From: Sphingopyxis sp. YR583
Lineage (GTDB): Bacteria > Pseudomonadota > Alphaproteobacteria > Sphingomonadales > Sphingomonadaceae
DNA length: 64,000 nt
NCBI RefSeq assembly: GCF_900108295.1
Contig: NZ_FNWK01000001.1
Coordinates: forward strand, 992,001-1,056,000
Direction of reading: 5' to 3'
Each line of letters opens with the position of its first letter. The stretch's first letter is position 1. The position numbers and the translations under genes are program-made. Below, in pieces: positions 8,853 to 17,414 of the stretch. Below the pieces are notes generated by a model. It ran no database searches. It had not been told where the DNA came from and saw nothing but the letters and a program-made list of their open reading frames with translations.

Positions 8853-9709
8853 GCGGCGTCCGTCCCTTTTACATGCGCGTCAAACCAGCCGATCAGGTCG
8901 TCGAGCACGGCATCGCGTTCGGGCTCGTTATAGATTTCGTGGAACAGGCCGGGATAGATTTCGAGGCGCTTGTCGGCCGAGCCGACATTGTCGAACAGGT
9001 AACGCGACCCGGCGGGCGCGGTCAGCCGGTCTGCCTCGCCATGCTGGATTAGGATCGGCAGGCGAATTTTCGGCGCGTCGGCCTGTGCGACCGCCATCGC
9101 GTCCATGAATTCCTTGCCCAGCCGCGCGCCGATCTTGCCGGTGTAAACGAGCGGATCGGCCTTATAGGCCTCGACAACCTGCGCGTCGCGGCTGACGCCG
9201 TTGGCGTCGAGCGACAACACGCCAAGGCGCGGGAAGAAGCGCGAGAGGAAGCGGCTGATCCAGACGGTGAAGCGCGACGGCGGCTCGGCGGGCAGGATCG
9301 CCGGCCCCGAAACCGCGGCGGCGACAAAGGCATTCTGCCTTTCGACGAGGAACAATGTCGCGATCAGCCCGCCCATGCTGTGGCCGAGGAGAAGGCGCGG
9401 TGTATCGCCATGGTTGATCTCGACGAGTGTCAGCAGTTCGGCCATGCCGTCGAGAAAGGTGGAGAAGCGCGGCACGAAACCGCCGTCGCCGTCCGATTGG
9501 CCGTGGCCCCAATGATCGACCGCATAAATGGCATAGCCGGCATCGGTCAGCCGCTTTGCGACATAGTCATAGCGGCCGGCATGTTCGGCATAGCCGTGCG
9601 CAAGCAATATGACCGCGCGCGGTCGGCCTTCGGGAAGCCAGTGGGTGACATGCAGCCTCGAACCTGCGCCCGCGGAACCGGCCGACAGGATCACAGCGCC
9701 CGCCGCCAT
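8849..9709 (-). CDS. Lysophospholipase / monoacylglycerol lipase-like hydrolase
   Basis: 286 residues. It has the Hydrolase_4 arrangement of PldB/MGL enzymes: HGYAEHAGRYDYVAKRL at the oxyanion hole, DHWGHGQSDG, the nucleophile LLGHSMGGLIATLF, ILIQHGEADRLTAP with the catalytic acid and GLFHEIYNEPERD with the histidine. These motifs are diagnostic for monoacylglycerol lipases and lysophospholipases. The ATG at 9709 follows the patatin TGA by two bases and is where homology starts; the open frame upstream is antisense-free coding sequence of the patatin gene in another frame. Its TGA overlaps the next ATG as ATGA. It would complete acylglycerol breakdown begun by the upstream patatin-type lipase. 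Confidence 0.92.
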   Translation of the reverse strand: MAAGAVILSAGSAGAGSRLHVTHWLPEGRPRAVILLAHGYAEHAGRYDYVAKRLTDAGYAIYAVDHWGHGQSDGDGGFVPRFSTFLDGMAELLTLVEINHGDTPRLLLGHSMGGLIATLFLVERQNAFVAAAVSGPAILPAEPPSRFTVWISRFLSRFFPRLGVLSLDANGVSRDAQVVEAYKADPLVYTGKIGARLGKEFMDAMAVAQADAPKIRLPILIQHGEADRLTAPAGSRYLFDNVGSADKRLEIYPGLFHEIYNEPERDAVLDDLIGWFDAHVKGTDAA

Positions 9710-9711
9710 GC

Positions 9712-11184
9712 TCAGCGAACCGCCTTTTGCAGCGCGGCGCTGCGGTGGCCGGGGCCGTCGTCGCCCGCCTTGTCGATCTTTGCCAATATCGCTTCGAGCG
9801 CGCGGCTGATCGCGGTCTGCGTGCGGACCATTTCGACCTTCGGCCAGGCGGTGCGCTCGCCGGTATCGATCAGCTCGTCGATATCCTCCTGCCCCAGATC
9901 GCTCAGAATCTTTGTCGGCGACCAGAATTTGGGCGGGCGGATGATGTTGATGTCGCCGGTATATTCCTGATTGATCACCGAACGCGCCATGTTGGCGAGG
10001 CTGTTGATGGGCGGGATCAGTTCGAGCGGCTTCTGGAAAATCACCATATTGGCGTTGAGCCACGCCTTGAAGGTCGCCATCGACGCATGCTGGATCGCCT
10101 CGATCGGCGCCATCTGTTTGCGCGTGTCGCTGGCGAAGGGCAGTGCGATCGGGTTCGCTTGGCTGACGATATGATGATTGACGCCGTACAGCCGTTCGAG
10201 TCGCTTGGTCGGGATATCGTGCGTCACCGACCCGTCGACCCAGCGCCGGTCGGGCTGATAGGGAACACGGTTGCCCGCATCGTCGCGTGCCATCAGCATC
10301 ACGGGCGGGAAAACCCCCGGAACCGCGCACGATGCCAGAACGGCCTCGCGGATCAGCACGTTGGGCGCGGTGATCGCGTTGAGCAGACGGCCATTCTGAT
10401 GCTTTTCGGCGGGCGCGACCGAGACGTTGAGGTGGCGGCCGCTGACCTCATAGGCTTCCTGAAAAGTGAGGTCGGGAATCAGGTCGTCGAGACGCGCGCG
10501 CACCTCATCGGGGGCGAGGCGCTTCTGGTCGGGGTTGCGACCGGGGTTGGCGAGGCGCCCGCTTTCGAGAAAGGCGCCGATATCGGCATTCTTGCGCGTG
10601 CAGACGACCGCGGCGACAATCGACCCGCCGCTGGCGCCCGACATGATAGCGGGCAACACGCCTTCTTCCCACAATGCCTTCACGACGCCGATATGGAAAA
10701 AGAGGAAGCTGCCTGAACCCGAGAGCAATAGCGCCGAACGGCCGTAGCAATGCTGGGCACGGCGGAAGAAATCGCGCTTCTCGTCGCGACCGATGCTGCG
10801 TGCCGCGGCGATCTTGTCGAGCGAGGCAACCACCTCGGCAACATAATCCTCGATCAGCTTTTTCGTGCCAAAGCGCGCCTTCTGATACAGCCGTTCGTGC
10901 CCCATGCCGTCGATATTGCCATGGATGCCTTCGTTCAGAACAAAGAGCAGCCCCTTGACGTCACCCGCCGCCGACAGCTTGCGCAGCTTTTCGAGCCTCG
11001 CCCGGATCGCCTTATAATCGAAATGCTTGCTCTCGTCGGCGTCTCGCCACGCCTGCATTCCCGATTTCTTGTCATGCTCGTGCGCCGCCTTGGTCCAGGC
11101 AGCATAATCGGGCGCGGTCACAAGATCGCGGTCGGCGCTGAGCGTCGGGGTAAAAAGCATTCGGTAGTCCTGCGAGAGCATCAT
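9712..11184 (-). CDS. DUF3336/patatin-like phospholipase (SDP1/Tgl-type triacylglycerol lipase)
   Basis: 490 residues. The N-terminal third (about 1-155) matches the DUF3336 layout and leads into a patatin domain: glycine loop LLLSGSGSFLFFHIGVVKAL, nucleophile SGASGGS and aspartate in RRWVDGSV, forming a Ser-Asp dyad. The combination of DUF3336 and a patatin domain is that of plant SDP1 and yeast Tgl3/4/5 triacylglycerol lipases and their bacterial relatives. The ATG at 11184 forms TAATG with the WS/DGAT stop; a second ATG follows directly. Lying next to a TAG-synthesising enzyme, it probably mobilises stored acylglycerol. Phospholipase activity is an alternative, since the two functions share motifs. 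Confidence 0.9.
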   Translation of the reverse strand: MMLSQDYRMLFTPTLSADRDLVTAPDYAAWTKAAHEHDKKSGMQAWRDADESKHFDYKAIRARLEKLRKLSAAGDVKGLLFVLNEGIHGNIDGMGHERLYQKARFGTKKLIEDYVAEVVASLDKIAAARSIGRDEKRDFFRRAQHCYGRSALLLSGSGSFLFFHIGVVKALWEEGVLPAIMSGASGGSIVAAVVCTRKNADIGAFLESGRLANPGRNPDQKRLAPDEVRARLDDLIPDLTFQEAYEVSGRHLNVSVAPAEKHQNGRLLNAITAPNVLIREAVLASCAVPGVFPPVMLMARDDAGNRVPYQPDRRWVDGSVTHDIPTKRLERLYGVNHHIVSQANPIALPFASDTRKQMAPIEAIQHASMATFKAWLNANMVIFQKPLELIPPINSLANMARSVINQEYTGDINIIRPPKFWSPTKILSDLGQEDIDELIDTGERTAWPKVEMVRTQTAISRALEAILAKIDKAGDDGPGHRSAALQKAVR

Positions 11185-12752
11185 TATTTTTTGCGAGTCT
11201 TGCCGGTTGCGTTGCCTTTGGCAACCGGTTTCACCCTGCTCTTTGTCGCAGTTTGGGCCGCCGACTTCGGTTTGGCCTTGGGTTTCGGAGCGGACTTGGC
11301 GGCCGCCTTCGGCGCTGCCGTAACGGCTTTCGCTTTTTCCGGCTTGGGCACTGCCGCCATCAGATCGGCGAAACTTTCGTCGATGCATTCGCGAAAAAAG
11401 GCGATGTCGGGCATCACCGCGCGCTCGGAGATGAGCGAAAAGGCGATCCGGCCGTTGTAACTGGGGGTCGCGACGAACAGCCCCATATTGTTCGCAAGCG
11501 GCGCCATGCCGTGCTGCTGCACAAGCTGTGCGCCGGCCAGATAGAGCGGCACCTGCGCGCCGGGCACGTTCGAGATGAAGAGGTTGGTACCGCGAACCGC
11601 AAAGCGCTCGCTGGTCACCAGCCGCGCGACCGCCGCCATCGTCGCACCCGGAATATGCTGCGACAGGCCGGTCATGATCCGCGCGCTGACGCCTGCTTTG
11701 GCTTCCTTGGCATCGACCGTATAGTCGCGAACCGCCGCGAGCCGTTCGAGCGGGTCGGCGATGTCGGTACGGATCGGGACGCTCATCGCCGACACCTGAT
11801 TGCCCGGCTTCGACGCCTTGCCGCCCTTCCCGCGCAGATTGATCGGCGCGACCGCGACGAGGCTGTCCTTCGGGAGCTCCTTGTGCTTCGCGAGATATTT
11901 GCGCAGCGCGCCGCCGACAGTGGTGAGCACGACGTCGTTGACCGTCGCACCGGGCACCTTCTTGCGGATTTCGGCGACGTCGGTCAGCGCGACTGTCGTC
12001 GCGTCGAACATCTTGTGCGGGCCGACGGGCACGTTGAACCGCGTTTCGGGAACGCCCGCAGTCATCCCGCCTTCGGCGATCGACTTGCGCGCCGACGAGA
12101 TGATCGCGGGCGACATCTTCATCAGCGCGTTCATAAACTTGACCGGCGACTGCATCGACGCCGACCAGGCGCGCGAAAGCGTTTCGGCGCTCGACGGCGC
12201 CTTGCCGAGATCTTCGACCGGCGGCGGTTCGGCGATCGCAGGAGTGCCTTTGGCGTCGATATCGCTCATCGCGATGAAGGCGTGTGCGCCCGATGCGCCG
12301 TCGACGGCGGCGTGGTGGACACGGTGGAGCATCGCGAAGCTGCCCTTCGGGATGCCCGGAATGCGGTCGAGCCCCTCGATGATATAAATATCCCAGAGCG
12401 GCCGGTTCATATCCATCGGCTTCGAGAACCAGCGCGCGACCGCGATGCAGAATTGCCGCCAGTCGCCGGGTTCGGACAGGCGCGCGTGGCTCATATGCGC
12501 TTCGATGTCGAAATGCTCATCCTCGACCCAATAGGGATGGTCCATGTCGAACGGCAGGCGGTGCAACCGGCGCTTGAACAAGGGCGAGGTGTCGACGCGG
12601 CTTTCGACGTGGCGGATAATATCCTTGAAGCGCACGAAGCCGCCCGGCGCGGTCGAGGGGTCGTAGATATAGACGCCCATGATATGCGTCAGATTGTTCG
12701 CCGTCTGCGTATAGAGGAACTGGGCGTCCTGCGCGCTGAGCTGTTTGAGCAT
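11184..12752 (-). CDS. WS/DGAT: wax ester synthase / diacylglycerol O-acyltransferase
   Basis: 522 residues. The active-site motif HHAAVDG is intact at H146-H147 to D151-G152, PLWDIYIIEG lies shortly before it, and the C-terminal half has NDVVLTTVGGALR and FISNVPG, all marks of bacterial WS/DGATs. The enzyme transfers acyl from acyl-CoA to diacylglycerol or a fatty alcohol at the inner membrane. The ATG at 12752 was chosen for its AGGAGGATAGG ribosome site and the canonical MLKQLSAQDAQFLYTQ start. Unusually, the last 50 or so residues are a Lys/Ala/Pro-rich tail beyond the catalytic fold. It lies one base from plsB upstream and overlaps the patatin gene downstream. Confidence 0.95.
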   Translation of the reverse strand: MLKQLSAQDAQFLYTQTANNLTHIMGVYIYDPSTAPGGFVRFKDIIRHVESRVDTSPLFKRRLHRLPFDMDHPYWVEDEHFDIEAHMSHARLSEPGDWRQFCIAVARWFSKPMDMNRPLWDIYIIEGLDRIPGIPKGSFAMLHRVHHAAVDGASGAHAFIAMSDIDAKGTPAIAEPPPVEDLGKAPSSAETLSRAWSASMQSPVKFMNALMKMSPAIISSARKSIAEGGMTAGVPETRFNVPVGPHKMFDATTVALTDVAEIRKKVPGATVNDVVLTTVGGALRKYLAKHKELPKDSLVAVAPINLRGKGGKASKPGNQVSAMSVPIRTDIADPLERLAAVRDYTVDAKEAKAGVSARIMTGLSQHIPGATMAAVARLVTSERFAVRGTNLFISNVPGAQVPLYLAGAQLVQQHGMAPLANNMGLFVATPSYNGRIAFSLISERAVMPDIAFFRECIDESFADLMAAVPKPEKAKAVTAAPKAAAKSAPKPKAKPKSAAQTATKSRVKPVAKGNATGKTRKK

Positions 12753-12753
12753 C

Positions 12754-15093
12754 CTATCCTCCTGAACCCGGCAACCGGTCGGCAAGCGCGACGGTTGAAA
12801 GCCGCATCGTTTCCATGACGTTGGCAAGGCCGCGCAGTTCCATCAGCAGCGCACGGCGCGCGGCGAGATTCACCGGCGTCGCCTCCTCCGCGAGCCCCAT
12901 ATGGCGCATCAACGACAGCCCGTTGGCAAAGAGCAATTTGCCGATCGCCGCCTCGCTGCTGATCCGGCGAAGCAGATAGGCCTGCCGCCCCTCGACGAGT
13001 GCGGCGTCGAGCAGGGCCTTTTCGTCGACCGCATCGCCAGGCTTCGCGCGTGCAAGCTGTTCGGCGACGACCGAATAGGCCTCGGCAAACGGCAGCAATA
13101 TCGCGTGGCCGACAACCGGCTGGCAGCGACGCAGCATCTGCGCGATGCCGCGGTCGCCGCTCGCGAGGCGGCGGTCCCACACCGGGTCGATGCGCGCCAG
13201 TTCGGCCTCGATCGCGGCGCGATGCTCGTCGCGGGGCGGATAGAAGAATTCGAATTTGAACAGGTCGCGAAGCCGGTCGATCTTGGCCCAGAAGGCGGCC
13301 GTGGCATCGCCGCTGTCGGCGTCGCGCAGTTCGAACAGCGCCAGCTCGATCATCGCACGGTCGAGGAAATGATGCGCGATGATGTTGCGGTAATAACTCG
13401 CCATCGGATGCTTGGCGGGGTCGATCGAATAGACATTCTCGCTCCCCGCCTCGTAACGCGTCAGAAGGCCGCTCTCGACCAGCGTATCGACCGTTGCGGA
13501 GAGCGCGGCATCGTCGCCGCTTTCGAGTTCACTGCTGAGGCGAATGTCGCGCGCCCGGGCCCAGTCGGTCACCGCGCCGATCGCGCCGAGCAGTTCCGCC
13601 GACGTCGCACCGCGCGGCGCCATGCCGAGCAGGATCAGGCACATCACCGACGTGACGGTGAGCGGCGTGACGCGGTTCGCCTCGACAGCGACCGCGAAAG
13701 CGATCTTTTCCAGCGCGCGCTTGTCGTCGGGTCCGGGCGCCTGTTCGATCACCACCGGATCGCCGATATCGAGCCGGATGCGGCCCGACGGTTCCTTCAG
13801 GCTCTTCATATAGCCGAGGAACCAGGACAGGCTTTCGGGCTTCTTGTTCCGCCCGGTCTGTTCGGCGGCATATTCCTCGACGTCGCGGATCAGGTCGAAG
13901 CTGGTGACGAAGGGCACGAAATGGACGCCCTGCGTTCCCGTCGCATGCGCTGCGTCGAGGACATATTTCATCAGGCCATATTTGGGCGGCATCAGCTTGC
14001 CGAGCCGCGAACGCGTCCCCTCGAACGCCCATGAAAGCGGGAAACGCTTGGCGAGCAGCCAGGCAATATAGTGGCGCAGAACGAGCTTGTAGACCGGCTG
14101 GTCCTGAAAGCTGCGGCGGATGAAGATCATCCCCGAGCGGCGGAAGAATTCACCCATCACCGCAAAGTCGAGGTTCGCCCCGCCGAAGCTGTGCAGCATC
14201 GGCATGTCCTTTTCATAGGTCAGCCGGCTGGGCGTCGCGCCGTCGATATAGGTCTTGTGCGTGAACAGGATCGCGGTCGGATGTTCGCGCAGGATATTGC
14301 GGAGCTTCGCGAGTTCGGCGGCATCGACCTCCATTTCGGGCGCATAGCCGCCGAACATCATGCGATCGAGCCGCGCCCGCAGGTCGAGGAAGAGCGCCGA
14401 AGGCCGCGCGATGACTTCCTTCATCAGCGGCCGCGCCTCGCGATAGAGATCGCCGACGGGGCGTCCGGTCTTTTCCGCGAGGTCGGCAAGCGCGGCGCGG
14501 AATTTGGGACTGGTACGCAGGCCATCGGCGACGAAGCGCGGCACCTTGTACCGCGTGCCGCGCACTCCGCGTTCGGCGACATCGAGTGCCAGCGCAGCCT
14601 GCCGCGCGACGAAGCCCGCAAATTCGGGGCTGTCGGCACCCTCGCCATCACCGCCGCCGGTCTGCGCGCAGAAACGATCGCGCAGCATGTCGAGCGTCGC
14701 TGCTTCGCCGACCAATATCTGCGCGCGGCGGCGGTCGCGAAGCAGGATCAACCGCGATCGCAGCGGGCCCGGATGGCGCGGGTCGCCAAAGATCAGGTGC
14801 CGGAATTTGAGCGCGCGATCCTTGTCGAAGCCCGGGATGCGCCAGGCGACGCGCAGCGGCACGACCTGCCGCGACGGCGCACCGCCCAGCCGCGCCTGCA
14901 GCACGTCGACGGGCAGCGCATGGTCGCCATCCTCGATATCGAGGCTGGCCCAGGCCGGCTCGTCATCGCCACTCGTCGAATGGATCCAGTCGAGCAGGAT
15001 ACGCCGCTCGACGCCGTTGCGCGCGTCGATGATATAGAGCCGGTCGGCCGCCTGTTCCGCCACGATTCCGGTGCGGGGCGTTCCGTCAGCCAC
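12754..15093 (-). CDS. plsB: Glycerol-3-phosphate 1-O-acyltransferase
   Basis: 779 residues, in the range of PlsB rather than the short soluble PlsY/PlsX route. It acylates position 1 of glycerol-3-phosphate at the inner membrane. Motif I is HKTYID (H279, D284), a form of the H-x4-D charge relay where E. coli has HRSHMD; GGANLDF and FFRRSGMIFIRRSF form motif II, AFEGTRSRLGK motif III and FVPFVTSFD the region of motif IV. The GTG start lies three bases after the previous stop codon. The N-terminal 200 residues and C-terminal 250 are typical helical extensions of this family. It is the second gene of the acylglycerol operon, followed by WS/DGAT one base after its TAG. Confidence 0.93.
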   Translation of the reverse strand: MADGTPRTGIVAEQAADRLYIIDARNGVERRILLDWIHSTSGDDEPAWASLDIEDGDHALPVDVLQARLGGAPSRQVVPLRVAWRIPGFDKDRALKFRHLIFGDPRHPGPLRSRLILLRDRRRAQILVGEAATLDMLRDRFCAQTGGGDGEGADSPEFAGFVARQAALALDVAERGVRGTRYKVPRFVADGLRTSPKFRAALADLAEKTGRPVGDLYREARPLMKEVIARPSALFLDLRARLDRMMFGGYAPEMEVDAAELAKLRNILREHPTAILFTHKTYIDGATPSRLTYEKDMPMLHSFGGANLDFAVMGEFFRRSGMIFIRRSFQDQPVYKLVLRHYIAWLLAKRFPLSWAFEGTRSRLGKLMPPKYGLMKYVLDAAHATGTQGVHFVPFVTSFDLIRDVEEYAAEQTGRNKKPESLSWFLGYMKSLKEPSGRIRLDIGDPVVIEQAPGPDDKRALEKIAFAVAVEANRVTPLTVTSVMCLILLGMAPRGATSAELLGAIGAVTDWARARDIRLSSELESGDDAALSATVDTLVESGLLTRYEAGSENVYSIDPAKHPMASYYRNIIAHHFLDRAMIELALFELRDADSGDATAAFWAKIDRLRDLFKFEFFYPPRDEHRAAIEAELARIDPVWDRRLASGDRGIAQMLRRCQPVVGHAILLPFAEAYSVVAEQLARAKPGDAVDEKALLDAALVEGRQAYLLRRISSEAAIGKLLFANGLSLMRHMGLAEEATPVNLAARRALLMELRGLANVMETMRLSTVALADRLPGSGG

Positions 15094-15096
15094 CGC

Positions 15097-16680
15097 TTAG
15101 CCGGTCTTTCCCTTGCGGGCGGCCGGTTTCTTGGCCGGCGCCTTTTTCTTGGGAACGGACTTCTTCTCGGCCGCTTTCCCTGCCTTCGGCTTTTCGGCCT
15201 TTGCTGCGGGAGCGGCCTCGGTCGCCACCGATTCCGCCACGCTCTCCTCGGGCTGGCCGAGCGTACGCAGGAACATGTTCCGCACATCGCGAACGTGATT
15301 GTTGATCGTTTTCGGGCTCCATCCCGAGGTATCGACCGGCGGCAGCACGGTGACGCGCACCGTCGCCGGGCGCATCACAAACTCGTTTTTCGGCGCGACG
15401 TCGGTGGCGTTATGAATCACGATCGGCACGATCGGCACCCCGGCCTGCATCGCGAGATGAAACGCGCCCTTCTTGAACGGTTCGAGCTTCGGCGTCAGGC
15501 TGCGCGTGCCCTCGGGCGAGATGCAGATCGACTTGCCCTCGATCTTGATCGCGTCGACCAGCGGCTCCATCGCCTTGATCGCGCTCTTGCCGTCGGCGCG
15601 GTCGACGAAGACGGTACCGCCCCATTCCATCAGCTTGCCGAGAATGGGGATGTCCTTGATTTCCTTCTTCCCCACCCCGCCCATGTCGCGGCGGATGAGC
15701 TTGGCGAGGATCATCACATCCGCCTTGCTCTGGTGGTTGAAGATGAAGATGCACGGGCGCGAAGACCAGAGGTTCTTCTCGTCCTCGACCTCCAGCTCGA
15801 CGCCGGAGATCGCCGTCGCAAAGTCGCCGAACAGCCCGATCGAAAAATTGGCCGCCTCACGCTGCGAGCGCGTCAGCGCCCAGATCGGCAGCCCGGCGGC
15901 GAAGGCGCCGACGAGCGAGCCGGTGGCATAGATGGTGCGCGTATAATCGACCCACGACGGCGTCCCGCGGCTACCGAAGCGCTGCACCGGCCAGCCATTT
16001 TCCTCGGCAATGGCTTTCAGCTTGAGATTGGGATTGAGCGGACGCGGCTTGCCGACGCGTTCGAGCAGTTCGATATCGTCGTCGCTGTCCGAATAGAAAA
16101 AGCTCTGATCGAGATCGAGGCCATATTCCTCGGCCAGCTCTTCCGCCGCGAGCACCTTGCCCTCGCCGAAACAGAGCGGCCGGATGATCTCGCCGGTGAA
16201 AACGCCGTCCTCGATCTCGTATGCCGAGCATTTGATGTCGGTGATGCCAAGGTCGCGCGCCGTCGGCTCGATCTGATAGATCGTCGCCGACGAGATGATC
16301 GCGACGCGGTGCCCCTTGGCCTGATGCGCCTCGATGATCGCGCGCGTCTCGGGATAGATCTTCCGCGCGATATGCTTTTTGTAGAGCTCCTCGCCAAACT
16401 CGATGAAGCTGTCCTCGTCGACGCCCTTCATGAATTTGGCGGCGCCCGACATCAGCCCCGAAAAGCCGATCGTGCCAAGGCTGTGCTGTGCGATGACCTG
16501 CGCCGTCTCGGCGATCTCTTCCACCGACATTTCGCGGCGCTGGAATTTCTCGCGCAGCATCGCGGTCGCCGAATAGCCCGAGATGATCGTGCCGTCGAAA
16601 TCGAACAGCGCGGCGATATGCGGCCCGGGCTCGGACGCCAATACTTCTTCCAAATGTGGCTGCGGCCTCGGCACGCGCAT
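15097..16680 (-). CDS. HAD-IB phosphatase fused to 1-acylglycerol-3-phosphate acyltransferase (PlsC)
   Basis: 527 residues in two domains. Residues 20-255 are a HAD-IB (SerB-like) domain with the DFDGT nucleophile motif at 27-31, an ISSATIYQ motif II and YSDSDDDIELL motif. Residues 290-480 are a PlsC-type acyltransferase with NHQSKADVMIL (H-x4-D) and SPEGTRSLTPKL. The tail of about 45 residues is Lys/Ala/Pro-rich. The acyltransferase should make phosphatidate from lysophosphatidate; whether the HAD half dephosphorylates a lipid to give diacylglycerol is unproven. The same fusion exists in mycobacteria (PlsC, Rv2483c), also beside plsB2 and a WS/DGAT. It is the first gene of the operon; the ATG sits directly after a GGTGGGGAG purine run. 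Confidence 0.92.
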   Translation of the reverse strand: MRVPRPQPHLEEVLASEPGPHIAALFDFDGTIISGYSATAMLREKFQRREMSVEEIAETAQVIAQHSLGTIGFSGLMSGAAKFMKGVDEDSFIEFGEELYKKHIARKIYPETRAIIEAHQAKGHRVAIISSATIYQIEPTARDLGITDIKCSAYEIEDGVFTGEIIRPLCFGEGKVLAAEELAEEYGLDLDQSFFYSDSDDDIELLERVGKPRPLNPNLKLKAIAEENGWPVQRFGSRGTPSWVDYTRTIYATGSLVGAFAAGLPIWALTRSQREAANFSIGLFGDFATAISGVELEVEDEKNLWSSRPCIFIFNHQSKADVMILAKLIRRDMGGVGKKEIKDIPILGKLMEWGGTVFVDRADGKSAIKAMEPLVDAIKIEGKSICISPEGTRSLTPKLEPFKKGAFHLAMQAGVPIVPIVIHNATDVAPKNEFVMRPATVRVTVLPPVDTSGWSPKTINNHVRDVRNMFLRTLGQPEESVAESVATEAAPAAKAEKPKAGKAAEKKSVPKKKAPAKKPAARKGKTG

Positions 16681-16742
16681 CTCCCCACCAACGGCTATGT
16701 TGCCGTTTTACCTAGGCACAGTGGCAGTAAAGATGGCGTTTA

Positions 16743-17366
16743 TCAATGGCGCGAAAGCGCGGAGGCCTCGCGTGCCAGCGTCTCGATTTTGGTCACGTCG
16801 ACCGGGCCCGCTGGAACCACCCAGCTACCGCCGACGCACAGCACCGGTTCGAGGGCAAGCCACTCGGGTGCGGTCGCAAGGCTGATGCCGCCGGTGGGGC
16901 AGAAATTGATCCCGCCGAACGGCCCCGCGAGCGCTTTGAGCGCGGGAATTCCGCCGCTCGTTGCCGCGGGAAAGAATTTGAAGCTGTCGAGCCCGAGGTC
17001 GAGCCCCGCCATGATGTTCGACGCATTGGCGACGCCGGGCAGGAAGGGAATGCCGCTCGCGACCGCCGCTTCGCCAAGGCTGTCGGTAAGGCCGGGCGAA
17101 ACGATGAATTCGGAACCCGCGTCGATCGCGTCCTTGAGCATGCGGGGGTTGAGCACCGTGCCGGCGCCCACGACAGCGCCGGGGACCGCCTTCATCGCGC
17201 GGATCGCATCGAGCGCGGCGGGGGTCCGCATCGTGACTTCGAGCACTTTCAGCCCGCCCGCGACAAGTGCTTCGGCCATCGGCACCGCGTCTTCGACGCG
17301 GTCGATGACGATCACCGGGATGACCGGCGCGAAGCGCATGATCTGCTCGATACCGCTGTCGGACAT
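16743..17366 (-). CDS. eda: 2-keto-3-deoxy-6-phosphogluconate aldolase
   Basis: 207 residues, normal for KDPG/KHG aldolase. It splits KDPG into pyruvate and glyceraldehyde-3-phosphate in the cytoplasm, the last step of the Entner-Doudoroff pathway. The Schiff-base lysine is in SFKFFPA, the general-base glutamate in LEVTMRT, and the phosphate-binding CPTGGIS is intact. The ATG at 17366 is preferred over one five codons upstream because GGAGTGAAT precedes it. It follows edd by 48 bases and is the last gene of zwf-edd-eda. The catalytic trimer and both substrate loops look complete. Confidence 0.96.
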   Translation of the reverse strand: MSDSGIEQIMRFAPVIPVIVIDRVEDAVPMAEALVAGGLKVLEVTMRTPAALDAIRAMKAVPGAVVGAGTVLNPRMLKDAIDAGSEFIVSPGLTDSLGEAAVASGIPFLPGVANASNIMAGLDLGLDSFKFFPAATSGGIPALKALAGPFGGINFCPTGGISLATAPEWLALEPVLCVGGSWVVPAGPVDVTKIETLAREASALSRH

Positions 17367-17414
17367 ATTCACTCCATTCAAGACTGGCGTCGCCCATAAG
17401 GCGACAGATCGGGT

